In this document: in pieces, positions 32,191-44,639 of the stretch
Layout: each line of letters begins with the position of its first letter
Position numbering within the stretch: the first letter of the stretch is position 1
NCBI RefSeq assembly: GCF_020921035.1
Contig: NC_063160.1
Location: 2,190,501-2,254,500 of the forward strand
Length of the DNA stretch: 64,000 nucleotides
DNA from: Rhodamnia argentea
Lineage: Eukaryota; Streptophyta; Magnoliopsida; Myrtales; Myrtaceae
Reading direction: 5' to 3'
Program-made: the position numbers and the translations under genes
The notes under the pieces: model-generated
What the model saw: the letters and a program-made list of their open reading frames with translations, nothing else
The model's database searches: none
What the model was told of the DNA's origin: nothing

Positions 32191-33581
32191 GGCTGCGTAT
32201 GGTAACGTTTCTATTCCCGGAACAACTTTTAGAACAAAAACATTTTTTTCTGTTTCTGTTCCCAGCAACAATTTTTGGGAACAAAAACACGTTTGGTAAC
32301 CTGCAAAAAAATCTATTCCCGGAACAAAAAAAGAACAGAAACACGTTTGGTAATTGCATAAAATTTCTGTTTTGGAACAAAAAAGAAGAAGAAAAGAAAT
32401 GCGTTTGGTAATCGCAAAAAAATTGTTCCTAATTTTTTTCATTTAATTAAGGGGACTATATATATTAAAATTAAAATGTCTTTATCTTTTTAACTTACTA
32501 AATCAAATTAAATTGCATTTTTTCAATTTACTAAATCAAATTGGACCAATATATGTAATATGTATAAGTAATTTATGCACAATTTTATCAAATGATGATA
32601 TGGATGAGATCAACTATAAAAAAAAAAAAAACTCAAAGAGAAGACGAATTTGAATTAGACAACGAGAACATCAAATATGTTTTCTATAGATAGGAAAAAT
32701 TACAATTATGAGTTACACGTAAATGTTCCCAAGTAGTTAAAAATATGATTACCTTTAAACGGGGACCCTAGAAAAATATTAATTGCACTTTGAGTAAAAT
32801 TGGGGACTAACATGAAAAATATTTATGCATTTAGGTCCTTTTAGTCCAATTGTGCAATTTTTCCAAACATGAGGACTGAAATGAGATGCAAGGTATCAAA
32901 AATCTCATGTCATGACTCTAAAAGTAAAAATTTTGGCTAAAATGATTTAAAATGAAAATTTTTAGTCAATTTAGGATTATGTTCAATGAAAAGGCATGTG
33001 GTCCCAAACTGATTTTTTTTTTTTAAATTTAAGAGACCAAAATGAAAAGGGAATTAAAATAAGAATATGGACTATTTTTGCACATTTTTCTGACCACGAA
33101 TACTATTTTTCCTTATTTTCGGATATTTTTATAATTAAAATAAATCTGCAAAATGCCAATTATCACAAAAAATATTTTTTGTTCAAAATTGGTTGCTAAG
33201 GTTAGGCCAAAGCTTCCAAGGTTGATTTTGTAATTTTATGAATTTTTTCATATCTTTAATTAATTTTTTAAAATAAAATGATCAAAAATCAAGTGTTAAC
33301 ATCATGCAAGAACAAAAGAGAAAAAAGTGTGTTCAAAAACAAAATTGTTCCTAATTGTTTCTACAAAATGTTCCAAATGTGTTTCTAAAAAGTGTTCTAG
33401 GAACACAGAAACAAGTTTTTCTTGTTTCTTGTTTCTTCTCCAAAAGTGTTTCTATTTTTCAAAAGTGTTCGCGGAACACTTTGGGAACACTTTTTTACCA
33501 TATGCATTTTTGTTCCCAAAGTGTTCTGAGAACACTTTGGGAACAGAAACACTTTTTCCTGGAACGTTACCATACGGACCC
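32191..33581. mobile_element. Harbinger/Tourist-like element b
   Basis: Starts GGCTGCGTATGGTAACGTTTC directly after element a and ends with the complement of GGGTCCGTATGGTAACGTTCC, followed by TAA. The ends repeat the GTTCC/AACACTTT palindromic phrases of element a. The middle (32440-33300) is AT-rich with no recognisable transposase. Confidence 0.65.
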
Positions 33582-33584
33582 TAA

Positions 33585-34490
33585 ATGCCTGGATTGGTTC
33601 AGTTTAGTCTACATGGTTTTTCTAACAACGACATTGGCACTAGTAATCTCTAGAAAGCTAGTTAAGTCAAGGGGATTGATGAGGTGGGGTGGCCATTTTT
33701 CAAAACTAACCACTCTTCTGGTGATAACAAGTGCTAAAACCATTGAATCTGCCTAAAAAGCTCGGGCGACATCACCAGGAACAAACATCCAGCTCGGGAA
33801 AGAAGAAACAATAAGGAAGAGGAGAAGATTTACACATATTAGGACACCGAGTTTCTTATCATTGCCCAAATTTTTTTATTACATTGCATAAACTTACATA
33901 GACAAATGCACATTGCGAAAAAGAAAATCTAAAGACATCTAATAAGTTTTTCGCATTCCCACATACACATCCACAAAGCATAAGTTTGGACAAAGTATAA
34001 TCCGACATAAGACGCCATCTTACGTTCCATTATTTCGATTTTTGCATCAATGAAAAGCCAATGACCCGATTATCCAAAAAATATATTATGATTAAAAAAA
34101 AGGACTTTGTCGTCGCATTGGACTTTTGGCCTGGTTTCAAAAATTTCTTCCTAACACTTTTTTTAATCGAACTATACCTTTTGGACAATTGAATCATGAA
34201 CTTTTTGTTGATGCAAAAATCGAACTAATGGAACCTAAGATAGAATCTTCAGGATCATATTGTGGAAAATCGAATTAATGGAGCGTAAGATGGAATCTTC
34301 AGGATCATACTGCGGCCAAACTTATCCTTTCTTGGATCTTAAGCCGTGGATCTTCGCACATACGTAAAGCCCATGACTGCATTGACCAAAAATACAATTA
34401 TATTTAATAAAAAAGTGTTGGGATGAGAATTTGTGGGAATCGGATCAAACGGATCATACTTTTGTTAAAAATTTAGATGATTAGAAAGTT
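33585..34490. repeat. Large repeat unit A (right part) with foldback
   Basis: Continues unit A after the insertion. 33585-33760 matches 34781-34960. 33960-34100 and 34145-34320 form imperfect inverted arms around the CGAACTAATGGA motif. A 50-bp tandem duplication lies at about 34213-34310. Confidence 0.6.
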
Positions 34491-35546
34491 CTCAACCTCG
34501 CAATAAAGACACCACTGAACTTACCTTTTAAGAATAACTGATCCTGTTGAAACTATTATTATCAACCAAAGAAGTGGAGAAGCATGAGGCAATTCTGCAA
34601 ACAACACTGGGATCCAGATTGGGACTCTCTCCGGCCATCCAGCCCCTGGACGGCTCCCTAAGAAACGCCTCCCAAGAAACGTCGAAGAAGAACACTTGGG
34701 GAGGATGACTCCTCTAAGCTGATATATAACATCACCTTCTTAGGGGCCATGTCAGTAGCCTATTTTGAGGTTGAAAATAAATGCCTAGATTGGTTCAGTT
34801 TAGTCTACATGATTTTCCTACAACAGCACTAGCATTAGTAATCTTAGGGAAGCTAGTTAAGTCAAGGGGCCTGATGAGGTGGGATGGGCATTTTTCAAGA
34901 CTAACCACTCTTCTCATGATAACAAGAATTAAAAGCATTGAATTTGCCTAAACAGCTCAAGCGACATCACCAGGAACATTTCTTATCATTGTCCCAATTT
35001 TTTTTATTACATTGCATAAATCTAGACAAACAAATGCACACTGCGAAAAAGAAAATCTAAAGACATCTAAGAAGTTTGTCGCATTCCCACATACATATTC
35101 AGAAAGCAAAAGTTTGGACAAAGTATAATCCGACATAAGACTCCATCTTACGTTCCATTATTTCGATTTTTGCATCATCGAAAAGCCAATGATCCGATTG
35201 TCTAAAAAATATATTACGCTTCGTCGCATTGGATTTTCGATCTGTTTTCCAAAAATTCTTCCTAACACTTTTTTTAATTCATTTTTTTAATCGAACTATA
35301 GTTTTTGGACAACTGAATCATGAGTGAAAATCGAACTAATGAAACGCAAGATGGAATCTTCCGGACCATACTGCGCCCAAACTTATGCTTTCCCGGACCT
35401 AGTGCCGTGGATCTTCACACATATGAAAAGCCAATGACTCCATTGACCAGAAAATATAATTGTATTTAAGAAAAAAATGTTGACATGAGAATTTGTGGAA
35501 ATCAGATCAAACAATCCGTACTTAAATTAAAATTTTAGATGATTAG
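34490..35546. repeat. Large repeat unit B
   Basis: Same order of landmarks as unit A, without the Harbinger-like insertion: GTTCTCAACCTCGCAATAAA, CATCCAGCCCCTGGACGGCT, GTAGCCTATTTTGAGG, AAATAAATGCCTAGATTGG (the empty site), then the inverted-arm segment (35090-35220 and 35250-35400). Confidence 0.65.
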
Positions 35547-36000
35547 AAAGTTCTCAACCTCGCAATAAAGACACCACTAAAGTTACTTTTAAGAATAGCT
35601 AATCCAGCTGAAACTATGATTATCAACCAATGAAATGGGAGAAGCAGGAGGCAGTCCTACAAAGAACACTGAGATCCAGACTGAGATAGTGGACAACAAG
35701 ATAAGTGGAGAAAAAGGAGGCCTTTCTCCAAAGTCGACTCCCTCCAGCCATCCAAGCCCCTAGACGGCTCCCCAAAAATGGTCCAAGAAAAACACTTGAG
35801 AAAACGTCCAAGAAGAACACTTGAGGAGGAGGAATCCTATAAGCTGACATATACCGCCACCTCTTTAGGGGCTACATCAGTAGCCTATTTTGAGGTTGAA
35901 AAGAATAGCAGCACTTGTTTTCCTTGGGGGTTACATGGTTTTTCTTCCCTTCTTCTTCTTCCAGCCGATCACCGAGGTCTGAATATTGGCTAGAGGCCAT
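35547..36000. repeat. Large repeat unit C (partial)
   Basis: Starts GTTCTCAACCTCGCAATAAA and keeps similarity through CATCCAAGCCCCTAGACGGC and GTAGCCTATTTTGAGG to about 35910, then diverges. Confidence 0.6.
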
Positions 36001-37357
36001 TGGCGAAGTAGGGCGGGAAGACAAATGATCTAATTAATGATATGATTGCAACATATTATTGATCCGATTGCAATATTTTTATTAATCTTATGACTTTCGA
36101 CGGAACTTGTCGCATTAAACTTGGCACCTAGCGCTTGATTTGAAGGCATCGCGTAAGGTAACTACACAATACAAGTAAATATATCTTGGAAATTTGAAGG
36201 CCCTAATAAAATCTTCAGGCTCTATGCTTGCAGATGGTAACTGCATGTTGGCTAGAAAGAAAAAAAAACCCAAAAATTTAAAATGGGAGTAAAGTTGAAA
36301 TTGGAAAAATTGACCTCAATGATCTGCCTTGGCACATCAAACAAAAAAAAAAAGCAAAACAAAAATTTAATTAAAATACTGTTATTGTGGAAATTTTGTT
36401 TTGTCGAGTAAAACATATTAATGTTTTAAGCTCCTTGAAGAAAAAGTGGAAAATCACATAGAGGGCCTCATCGGCCAATTACTTTTAAAATCCCAACCAT
36501 CTTATCTTATACTCTATAAGTATTATATTTGTAATTGTTGTTTTTGTCGTATCTGTAACATTAAACGAACCATGAAACCCTACCATATTTTTCCAGGAAG
36601 TGCTTTGCACCATGCCCATAACAATATATAGCCGTTCAAATAGGATCCTGCAAAATTTCTAAAAGTTTAACCCGTCAGAGAATGACCAAAAATATATCTG
36701 TATTTCAATATTCCATCTATATATAGAGAGATTGAGGCATGTTTAAAAAAGAGCATTGGGGCTCGAATTCATAAGCTTTTAACTCCAACACCTCCTTAAG
36801 ATCGAGGAGAGTATACACAATTTGTATGCAAAAGTGTCAAAATTTTTTAAACTTATTATATTGGCATCAATTCAATTATAAACTTTTTAGTTGGATAAGT
36901 TTAGTCATAATCTTATTGCATTGGTGCCAATTGAGTCCCATCCAACTAGGGTCGGTTGACGGCCATTGCACTTAGCAAAAAAAAAAAAAAAAAAAACGAG
37001 TGTAAAGAACAGAAAATGAAAAGAAAAAAAGAAAAAAAACAACAAAAAAAGTTAAAAGATATTATTAAAAGTGACAATGCCGGTGTTGACCGTGTCACGT
37101 GTGATGACAGACATCCACATCAGTGATTTTCAAGAGAGATAAACCAACTTGTTGCAACTTTTTCTTTTTTGCCTCCGATGCATGCTATAATGACTCAAAT
37201 TATAATATGATGTACGAGTAATCTGTCCAGCTATCATACCCTTCTTTAGCTGCAAATGCTTAAAGCTTGACTTCTTCCTTCCTCAAGTTTTTAGTAACAA
37301 CAACTGAATACTCAATATCAAATATGCATTTGCCTATTATTGAGATATGTGATTTAT
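36001..37357. other. Intergenic; long-TIR repeat at 36850-37150
   Basis: 36850-36960 and 37075-37140 look like two ends of one long-TIR element ('ccaattgagtcccatcc', 'catccacatcagtgattttc') with an A-rich centre. No gene. Confidence 0.35.
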
Positions 37358-38374
37358 GTTAGAAAAGTCTCACATCAAAGAATTACTGATGTGGAGTGTT
37401 GAGAAATTCTATTAGATTGAAGTTGACAAAACTGCTATTATATCTTGAAAATACTTTGTGAAGTGCTTTGAGGACACTTTACGAATATATCATTAAGTGT
37501 TATATATTTAATCTGCAAATTGCTAATATTCTAATAGATTCAGCTCACTTGGACAGAAGCACATTCCCTCGAGACATATTCGTTCATTTGCAGTAAGATA
37601 TATGTTGAATCTTCATGCAATCCTCATAGTTTTTACAAAATCAATCTTAATTGCTTTTATGGTAAAATATCCCTCACTAAACGGCTCATGATCTATCACA
37701 TCGAAGATAATTTCCTTTATTAGAAGCTTGATTTGCGGATTCAATGATTTGATTATATGGGTGAGCAAATCCTCTCAAATCTCCGATCTTTCAAACTCTT
37801 TGCTATGTGATCTTTGTTCATCAATCTGTCAACGGCTAGTTTGGAGATTTTTCCTTGAGGTGATTCTATCCAATGGGAAGCTTGGATGTCAAGGAGTTTA
37901 TAAGGAGCACAAGACGCTATATGGTAGAGAGACGATCAAGAGTTCATAATCCATATTTTGAGAAAGCTATAAATAATCTAAATCATCTTCTTCGAGCTTA
38001 TCATTGAGATCTTTTGAGAGGTGTTGTATGAAGTGAGAAAGCTTTGAGTAGAAGCAGCACTCGCTTCTGTTGAAGTGCTTAAGTATTAGCCATTACAATT
38101 TTTCCGTAATCACTCATTTCATTACTCGGTGGAATACGGTTAGTAGATCGTTAGTGTGGGAGAGTGGATATAGGCTTTAGCAAAAGCCGAACCACTATAC
38201 ATTATTATGCATTGCTCTCTATTCTCTTATTTGCATCTATCTACAGTTTAATAAAAACACTTCACTATTCTGTTCTTTACATCCGCTCCTATCAAACTTG
38301 GAGTTTTTTTGCTGCGTTATTTTATCAATTTTGATTATAATCACCTATTCACTCCCTAGTTGATAGTGTTAACA
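37358..38374 (+). mobile_element. Probable solo copia-type LTR
   Basis: Begins TGTTAGAAAAGTCTCACATC followed by GATGTGGAGTGTTGAG, a frequent plant copia LTR start. Near the end it has GCCGAACCACTATACATTA and 'cacctattcactccctag', then GTTAACA. No primer site, gag or pol lies on either side and no exact 5-bp target duplication was found, so the limits are approximate. Confidence 0.5.
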
Positions 38375-39292
38375 AACAACATGGAATAATTAATATTTTC
38401 TAGTTGTCTTATAATTCATTGACTTAAGTTTTTGAGTGAAAGCATGTTTAACTAGACATGTTGATAGACTTGGAATTGGGCTCCTTTTATGCGATCTCCT
38501 CGGATGAAGGTTCTGAACTTCTATTGCGCTCTCTTAGCACCTTTTGCACTTCCTCCTTACGACCAAATCGTCGGTGCCCACGTCTAGACTAATGAGCACG
38601 TGTTTCAGCTTCATAGTTTGAAACCCTTTGGCATCTAAAAGGCGTGTATGGTGATGGAGATTCATTTTGAAGCAAGTAATGATTCAAATTTTCCAATTCT
38701 TGATTCGGGATTCACTTTCGTTTTAACTGGAATGACTTCGGTCGGGCATGATTTGCAATATAAATGAAATGAAAGAATGGGATTGTCATTAGTGAGCTTT
38801 TTGCAAGCATTCCCTGAAAATTATGCTTCGCGGTCTCGGACTTGGACTTCAAATTTGGCCGGACAACTACAAAACGATGCAAGGATGTTTGGAGCGAAGA
38901 CCGCGGAAAAGGCATGGGACAAACTATGGAAGGAGTAGCTTGGCTTGTCATTCAGCCCGATTTTATGGTAATATTCCAGCAAAACTCTTGCATGTATAGT
39001 GTATTTAACTGAGGTATATATTTAACCTAGGTAATATTCCAGCAACTAGGAAGAGAAAACACCTTACAAGTATTCGCCCCCGTCATTAAAGAAAGATTCT
39101 GCAAAATTTTAGTGTACATGCCCTAAGAAACTTCTCTATTCTCATTGCTGCTAATTTTTTCTTGGTTACTCTCTTAACTGAATTATATCTCGCATATGGT
39201 AATGTCTTTCTATGTACATTAAAATGGGTTGGATGGTGGTTGTGGAGATGAATGATTCAGCACCAGAAAACCTTCACCAGTCTCCGATAATT
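38375..39292. other. Intergenic, 3' of the GOLVEN-type gene
   Basis: No repeat border and no coding exon seen. A 79-codon minus ORF at 38712-38951 is unremarkable. Confidence 0.35.
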
Positions 39293-39489
39293 TCATAGGT
39301 TATGTATGGGCGGCTTCTTTCGCACCGGAGTATAATCCATTGCAAACAAGTCATTTGCGTCGGCCGGTTGCCCTTCTTTCGCCACAAGCGTTTCCGCGTG
39401 ATTCGTTCCTTCTCCACCGATGCTCTCCCGCAAGTTTCGAGCTACAGAACAAGGAAAGATTAACACTCAATGATCCAATCCAACATCTC

Positions 39490-39549
<60 letters not shown>

Positions 39550-39629
39550 CCGGTAGTAGCCGTAATGGAGGCAAAACAAAGGAAGACGAGCACGAAGAGG
39601 ACGAGATGCTTGCATGGAAGTTTGGCCAT
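39293..39629 (-). CDS. GOLVEN/RGF/CLEL secreted peptide precursor
   Basis: Two-exon gene on the minus strand: exon 1 39629-39551, exon 2 39441-39293, total 75 residues. Exon 1 encodes a signal peptide (MAKLPCKHLVLFVLVFLCF, then ASITA). The donor ACCG|GTAATC and acceptor TTGTTCTGTAG|CTC join in phase (1 nt + 2 nt). Exon 2 gives a short polar propeptide and ends LFAMDYTPVRKKPPIHNL. DYTPVRKKPPIHN (residues 62-74) fits the 13-residue RGF/GLV/CLEL consensus: an Asp-Tyr pair for tyrosine sulfation, central prolines, and a PPIHN end. Such peptides are secreted and sensed by RGI/RGFR leucine-rich-repeat receptor kinases in root meristem maintenance and gravitropism. Precursors are usually 75-120 residues. 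The intron contains a GA microsatellite that obscures the gene. Confidence 0.88.
39494..39546. repeat. (GA)n microsatellite, intronic
   Basis: About 26 uninterrupted dinucleotide units starting 56 bp from the exon 2 border and ending 5 bp from the donor splice site of the GOLVEN-type gene (minus strand CT repeat directly after GTAAT). Expansion could affect splicing. Confidence 0.95.
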
Positions 39630-39705
39630 GTCGACTCTTTTCGATTTTTCTAAGCTATAACATGGCAATCACCACCAGTTCGATCTTTCTTTGGGTTTTC
39701 ACTGC

Positions 39706-39711
39706 TTTATA
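39706..39711 (-). promoter_or_regulatory. TATA box of the GOLVEN-type gene
   Basis: On the minus strand CCATATAAAGCAG, with TATAAA 77 bp upstream of the ATG. The position fits a short 5' UTR of about 45 nt. Confidence 0.55.
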
Positions 39712-39719
39712 TGGACTTT

Positions 39720-42640
39720 ATCAGAGGAGCGATATAAGGGTAGACAATAGACAGGTTCTTTCAGGTCGACTGAGACTCAGGTTTTTGTATGCAAATGAGA
39801 GAGTCAACATCAATGTCTGCTCATGTTTCTTGCCTGATAATGCGAGTATGGGCCTCTCCGGGCGTTTGTGAGGTTATTGTTATCTTCTTTCCAAGTGGCC
39901 TCACTGTCTGTTCCCACCTCGCAATCCACCTTTTTGTGTGTACGCATTCTCAAGAAAGAAGAAGAAACTAATGCGTTCATTCTCCCCCATCTTGAATTTC
40001 TCTTTTATTGACGAGAAAAATCGACCTAAGTCTTTTCACTCTTATCTTCGAGGTCAGTAGGACCTCCGATTCCTGATCATGTAAATAGTACAAGGCAGAA
40101 GGAACCGATAGATTCTTACCCTAATGATCACCGTCGCAAAATGTGGAACCAGAGTAATTTCCCGTGCTCCGCGAACGAAACAGCTCGGGGAGAAAACCTC
40201 CGAGCCGTCTCTTCTTTCTCCTTGCCTTGCACCGTTCGTGGCCCATACATTTTAGCCGTCGACCTAAGTTAAGGCCGTAATGAGGATGAGAATCCTATCA
40301 AAAGCCAATCTCTTTGTGGGAAATCTTCTTTGAATTTAGGTTCCTTGGGCTTCATCAGATTCAAACTTACTGTCAAACTCAATTAGCACGAGTAAATGAA
40401 CCCTTGATAGATGTTACTATCTGTCTAGTTTGGATCTTTGACCGTCAACATAAAGCTCAAGTTGAAAATAACCCTAATCCTATTACATGGTGTTCTAATT
40501 AACAACGAGATGCGCCTCCATCTCATGGATCTAAAGAAGACCTAGGGTTTTCAGACAGCTCAGACTGTTTGGACTCCGTTTAACCACGAACACGTGGATA
40601 AATGTCGTTCATCCGAGCAATCCAATGACGTGTCTCGCTGTGGTTGGTCGCCGGACTTGTACCGAGACAAAGAGACCACACAACAAGTTCGAGCAGTGCG
40701 CAAGATCTGCGGGCCTCAAAGTTGAGGATCTTGCTTAGCCGAGCATCCATGGCCCTACAATTTGCAATCCCTCATAATTGACCTTGTCCCTCTTTTGAAC
40801 ACGACGTGTTTGTCCTCACTTGGGCAATTATGATCGACTTGATTTGATCGAAAACCATGCTTTGGTTGATTAAATTAGCAACTAACCATATCTGTATTCT
40901 AGGAAGAATGCCAAGGCAGAATGGTGGGGCTACTATCGTTTTCGAGCGAGGCAGTCGAACAATACGCAGAGCATAATCACATGGGGCACGTCGATGATTG
41001 TCTACTAGGTGGCCCCGACCTTGTCCTCAGATTTGAGCGCGTGATTTGTCGGCGATTATAGCTTGAGATAGCGACGCTAATGGAGAGGGTGTCATCAACT
41101 AAAGTGGCCTATCGTTTCGTGATTGTTGAGTTTTAACCTTGTAAATATGGTTTAGAAGTCATTAGGGCACCCGTCAAAACCAAAAAATTGATAATGTCAA
41201 ATTATTTTTTCTAAGATGGAATCCTCTTTTAAGTACTTGAGTTCAATAGATGTCCAACAAGTTTCAAATTAATGGTCAGTTACATTGTAATGAATCATAT
41301 AGTAAATCAATTTAAGGTATCACCGATGTTACTGCATCGACATATGTCACGTTCTTATTGAATGAATGATTCAATAAAGTATCACCGAGTTGATCGACCC
41401 GTTGGATGACGCCGAACAAGTTCGGAACTTGTTACGTTACAGTTCATCCTCGGGAAAAAATAAAAGAGGGTCGAGCCAAGTGATGGTGAAGGAGGAAGGA
41501 TTTGATATGACTCGGTTCCAAAAGAGATTGCGCCCAGTTTAGGAGCCATGGGCTCCATGGTCGCCCTAGGATAGCCGACACGAACCAACAAACCCCACTT
41601 GCCAAAATGACTTTGGAAAGGTTCCTTTTTTCTCTAAAATGAACTTTGGAGAGGTTCTTCTGCTTGTCTGAACTCCCGATTTAGCTGCGAGGTCGCCGTC
41701 CGAGCACGACCCGATCACGTGCCGGGGAGCGGGATTGGCTTGAGCCGAGACGGCAATGCCCAGTTCGCTTCGCGGCACGTGATTCGCTTGGACTTTTGGT
41801 AATTGGAGAAAGGGTAGAGAACCCCCCGAAAGATGGGGGCAACTCAATTATTGCTGTCTTGTCTGGTTTTTTCTCCTCTGCGCGTTCTTCTGATTCTTCG
41901 TACTTACGTCGGGTTGATGTGTTTTTGAGTCACTACCTTCTCAAATTATCACGTGAATGTGTTGGCTCTTGTAGCATGCTCATCGGACTCCAGATGGTAA
42001 TGCATGTTGAATTAGTGAGCTGGACTAAGGGTAAGCATGATTTCATGGTAGCACTTGAAAATTAGAAACGGACCGATGGAAAACCCATCCAATTCTAAGT
42101 TTTAGTATTTGCAGGGGAGGTTCTAGAATCCGGGTAGGTGAAACCCGTAACGTACAACAAGTTTTCATGTTTCTCTTGGTATAAGTCTTCACACGATCCT
42201 GCGATATGTTATGGCGTTCGATGATAAGTTTGTAATATGAAACCACTAGTTTGAGTTTCCATTCTTAGCAATATTCATTACTAAGATTTTCACTTTATTA
42301 ATGTTTCATATTTATTTATGTGTCTAAATATAAATTGTGATCAATGTTGATTGTAGCAACAAGTGATGATAATTAAAGGTGATTCACTGTAATGTTTCAA
42401 TTAAGAATACAAGTTGAATCGGGTAAGACAATGGAACCGCCCTAGAACTTGTGACAAGGAAGGTTTCATGTTTAAGGGCATGTATGGTAGGTTTCGGGTT
42501 TCAAAAAATTAGGAACATGTTTTGACGAATAGATTTCGGGCTTAATGTTTAAAGTGAAATCTATACGGAACTTGAAAACGTTCATCCCTTAACCGAACTA
42601 ATGAATTGATCCTCGAATGAATGTTTGGATTTAAAACCCT
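39720..42640. other. Intergenic, no gene recognised
   Basis: Upstream region of the GOLVEN-type gene. It is more GC-balanced than the surroundings and carries CACGTG-type cores (about 41716, 41776), but no spliced coding signal or repeat border was found. Short ORFs at 40314-40502 and 41382-41847 have no motif. Confidence 0.35.
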
Positions 42641-43350
42641 TTGATTAGTGGTATCGGACAAACTTACATGATTTTGACATAGCAAAACCCGGTTACTCTT
42701 GAGAGGTTTTTTTGGGGATTCGACCAATGATTATGAAATTGACTGAGTGAAAACCGATTTCGTACATGTAATCACCGTTCCTAAAACAAAGGTTTGAGTC
42801 ATTTCTAGAATACAATACAACAGAGCCGCTAAATAACGAGAAAAGGAAAACACTAGCGATTTCGTTTAAAATACAGCACACGGGGTTGAAATTGAAGCTT
42901 CGAAAACGAATGCCCTTTTATTAGCCATGATGAACAAACTTACATAAAATCAACATAGCAAAACTCGGTTATTATTCATAGTTTTCTTCGAAATTTGACG
43001 ACTAAATATGGGATTTTTTTTTTTGGTCGGAAAAGAACAAATATGGGATTGATTGAGTGAAAATCGAGAATCGAGGATTTGAATACGTTTAATTACAGAG
43101 TTTTTGAAATAAGGTTAATTAATTTTCAGGACTCAGCAGAGAGAGCCACTAAGTAATGAGAAAACAAAAACACTTGTTATTTCACTTTAATATACATCAC
43201 ACAGGTCGAACTTGTAACTTTTGACAGCGAAAACCCTTTTACTAGCCACTTTGAACAAACTTACATAAAATCACCATAGCAAAACGTGGTTATTATTCAT
43301 AGTTTTTTTTTTTTTTGTAATTCGACGAACAAATATGGGAATGATCCATT
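42640..43350. repeat. Tandem repeat, 276-321 bp unit
   Basis: ACAAACTTACAT recurs at about 42658, 42934 and 43255, each followed by CATAGCAAAAC(C/T/G), GGTTA(C/T)T, a T-run, TTCGACGAAC-like and AATATGGGA-like phrases, and preceded by GAGCC(G/A)CTAAATAA / GAGAAAA..AAAACACTTG phrases. A weaker fourth copy lies at about 43925-43985. Non-coding. Confidence 0.65.
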
Positions 43351-44276
43351 GGGGTGTGGTTCTGCTCCCATCGACAGTGGGCAGCCCACCCATGGGGGTT
43401 GTAGGGGAGCAGCCCTGAATGCCAGAGAAAATTTACAGTTTGAACTTATATTTTATTAGTAATTTGAGTTTGGGTTCATGAATAATTAGTGTTATATATA
43501 ATATCTTTTCACTTATAATTAAGAGTTGTAATAGAACAGTGGAATGTGCTAATTATAGTGTAACGGAGCCTGCTTCTATTGTAACAAAAGATTCTCCTCT
43601 TATATGGAAATGGCCCGTATTAACAATTATGATTTTACATATATAAAATTCCTCAATATTTTATCCATTTGCAGCAAAATATTTTCTTTATGCGGCAGTA
43701 AAAACAAATACGTTTTTTCGGAGAGAGATACTATTTCCCCAATCGAGTCACATGAATCTAACATATTTTAAGAGTGGACTATGATAAATCTGGTGTTTCG
43801 ATTTTCTTTTTCTCGTCTTTACTCCTCTATTTCATTATATTTGTACGCCTAATTCCAACACGATAAAGGAAAAACCGATGACTTAGAAATTTGTAATCAC
43901 TACCTTTTTAAATATGGTTAAGTCATTTCAGTATACAACGGAGCCTCGAAATAATAAGAGAAGCAAAACACTTGTATTTTCATATCTGATGTTGTCATGA
44001 AGAATTTCATGAATGGTTCGAATGAAAAGAAACCCTATGATAGATGAAGAGAGAGACTCGAGATTTTGTCAAATCTCAAATTGATTAAATGAAAGTACCG
44101 TTTACTTGATATGAGGAGGCTTTTCATTGCGATTAGTAATTTATCTACTGGCAACTAGTAAATTTTCAAGACCATTAGTAGGCTTCAGTGAGGTAATGTT
44201 GTTTTCTATTAGGAAAAATTCAGTAACTCCTTCATGTGAAACAGTTACTTTCCCGAGTGATTAGTAAATTCCAATG
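43351..44276. other. Intergenic AT-rich, no gene
   Basis: Contains the degenerate fourth copy of the previous repeat and nothing else recognisable. Confidence 0.35.
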
Positions 44277-44284
44277 GTGAAAAG

Positions 44285-44485
44285 TAGACATGGCCAAAAT
44301 GAACCGGGAACCGGAACCGGCCCGTTGACCGGGGCCACAGTTCCGACCCGGAACTAGCTCTCAAGGGCCGATTCCAACCCGGTTTTTTTTTTTTTAAAGG
44401 AGGAGGCCTAGGAAAAAATATCCGTTGGGCCTAGGAACCGGAACCGGCCCGGAACTGGAACCGGAACCGGAACCGGCCACGTCTA
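44285..44485. mobile_element. hAT-type MITE (201 bp) with 8-bp target duplication
   Basis: Ends are TAGACATGGCC and, inverted, TAGACGTGGCC (one mismatch in 11). The element is flanked on both sides by GTGAAAAG (44277-44284 and 44486-44493), a perfect 8-bp target duplication as made by hAT transposases. The interior is a run of GGAACC/CCGGTT hexamers. No coding capacity. Confidence 0.88.
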
Positions 44486-44639
44486 GTGAAAAGTGACTCA
44501 TACATCCTACACAAGATTAGTAACTTTTCATAGAAGAAAAATATGACCACCCAATATACCCATAATTCAAAATTTTATTATAGTAATAAGTGTTGTGCCG
44601 ATAAAAAAGTGGAAAAAGCATGGACCCATGTATTTATTA

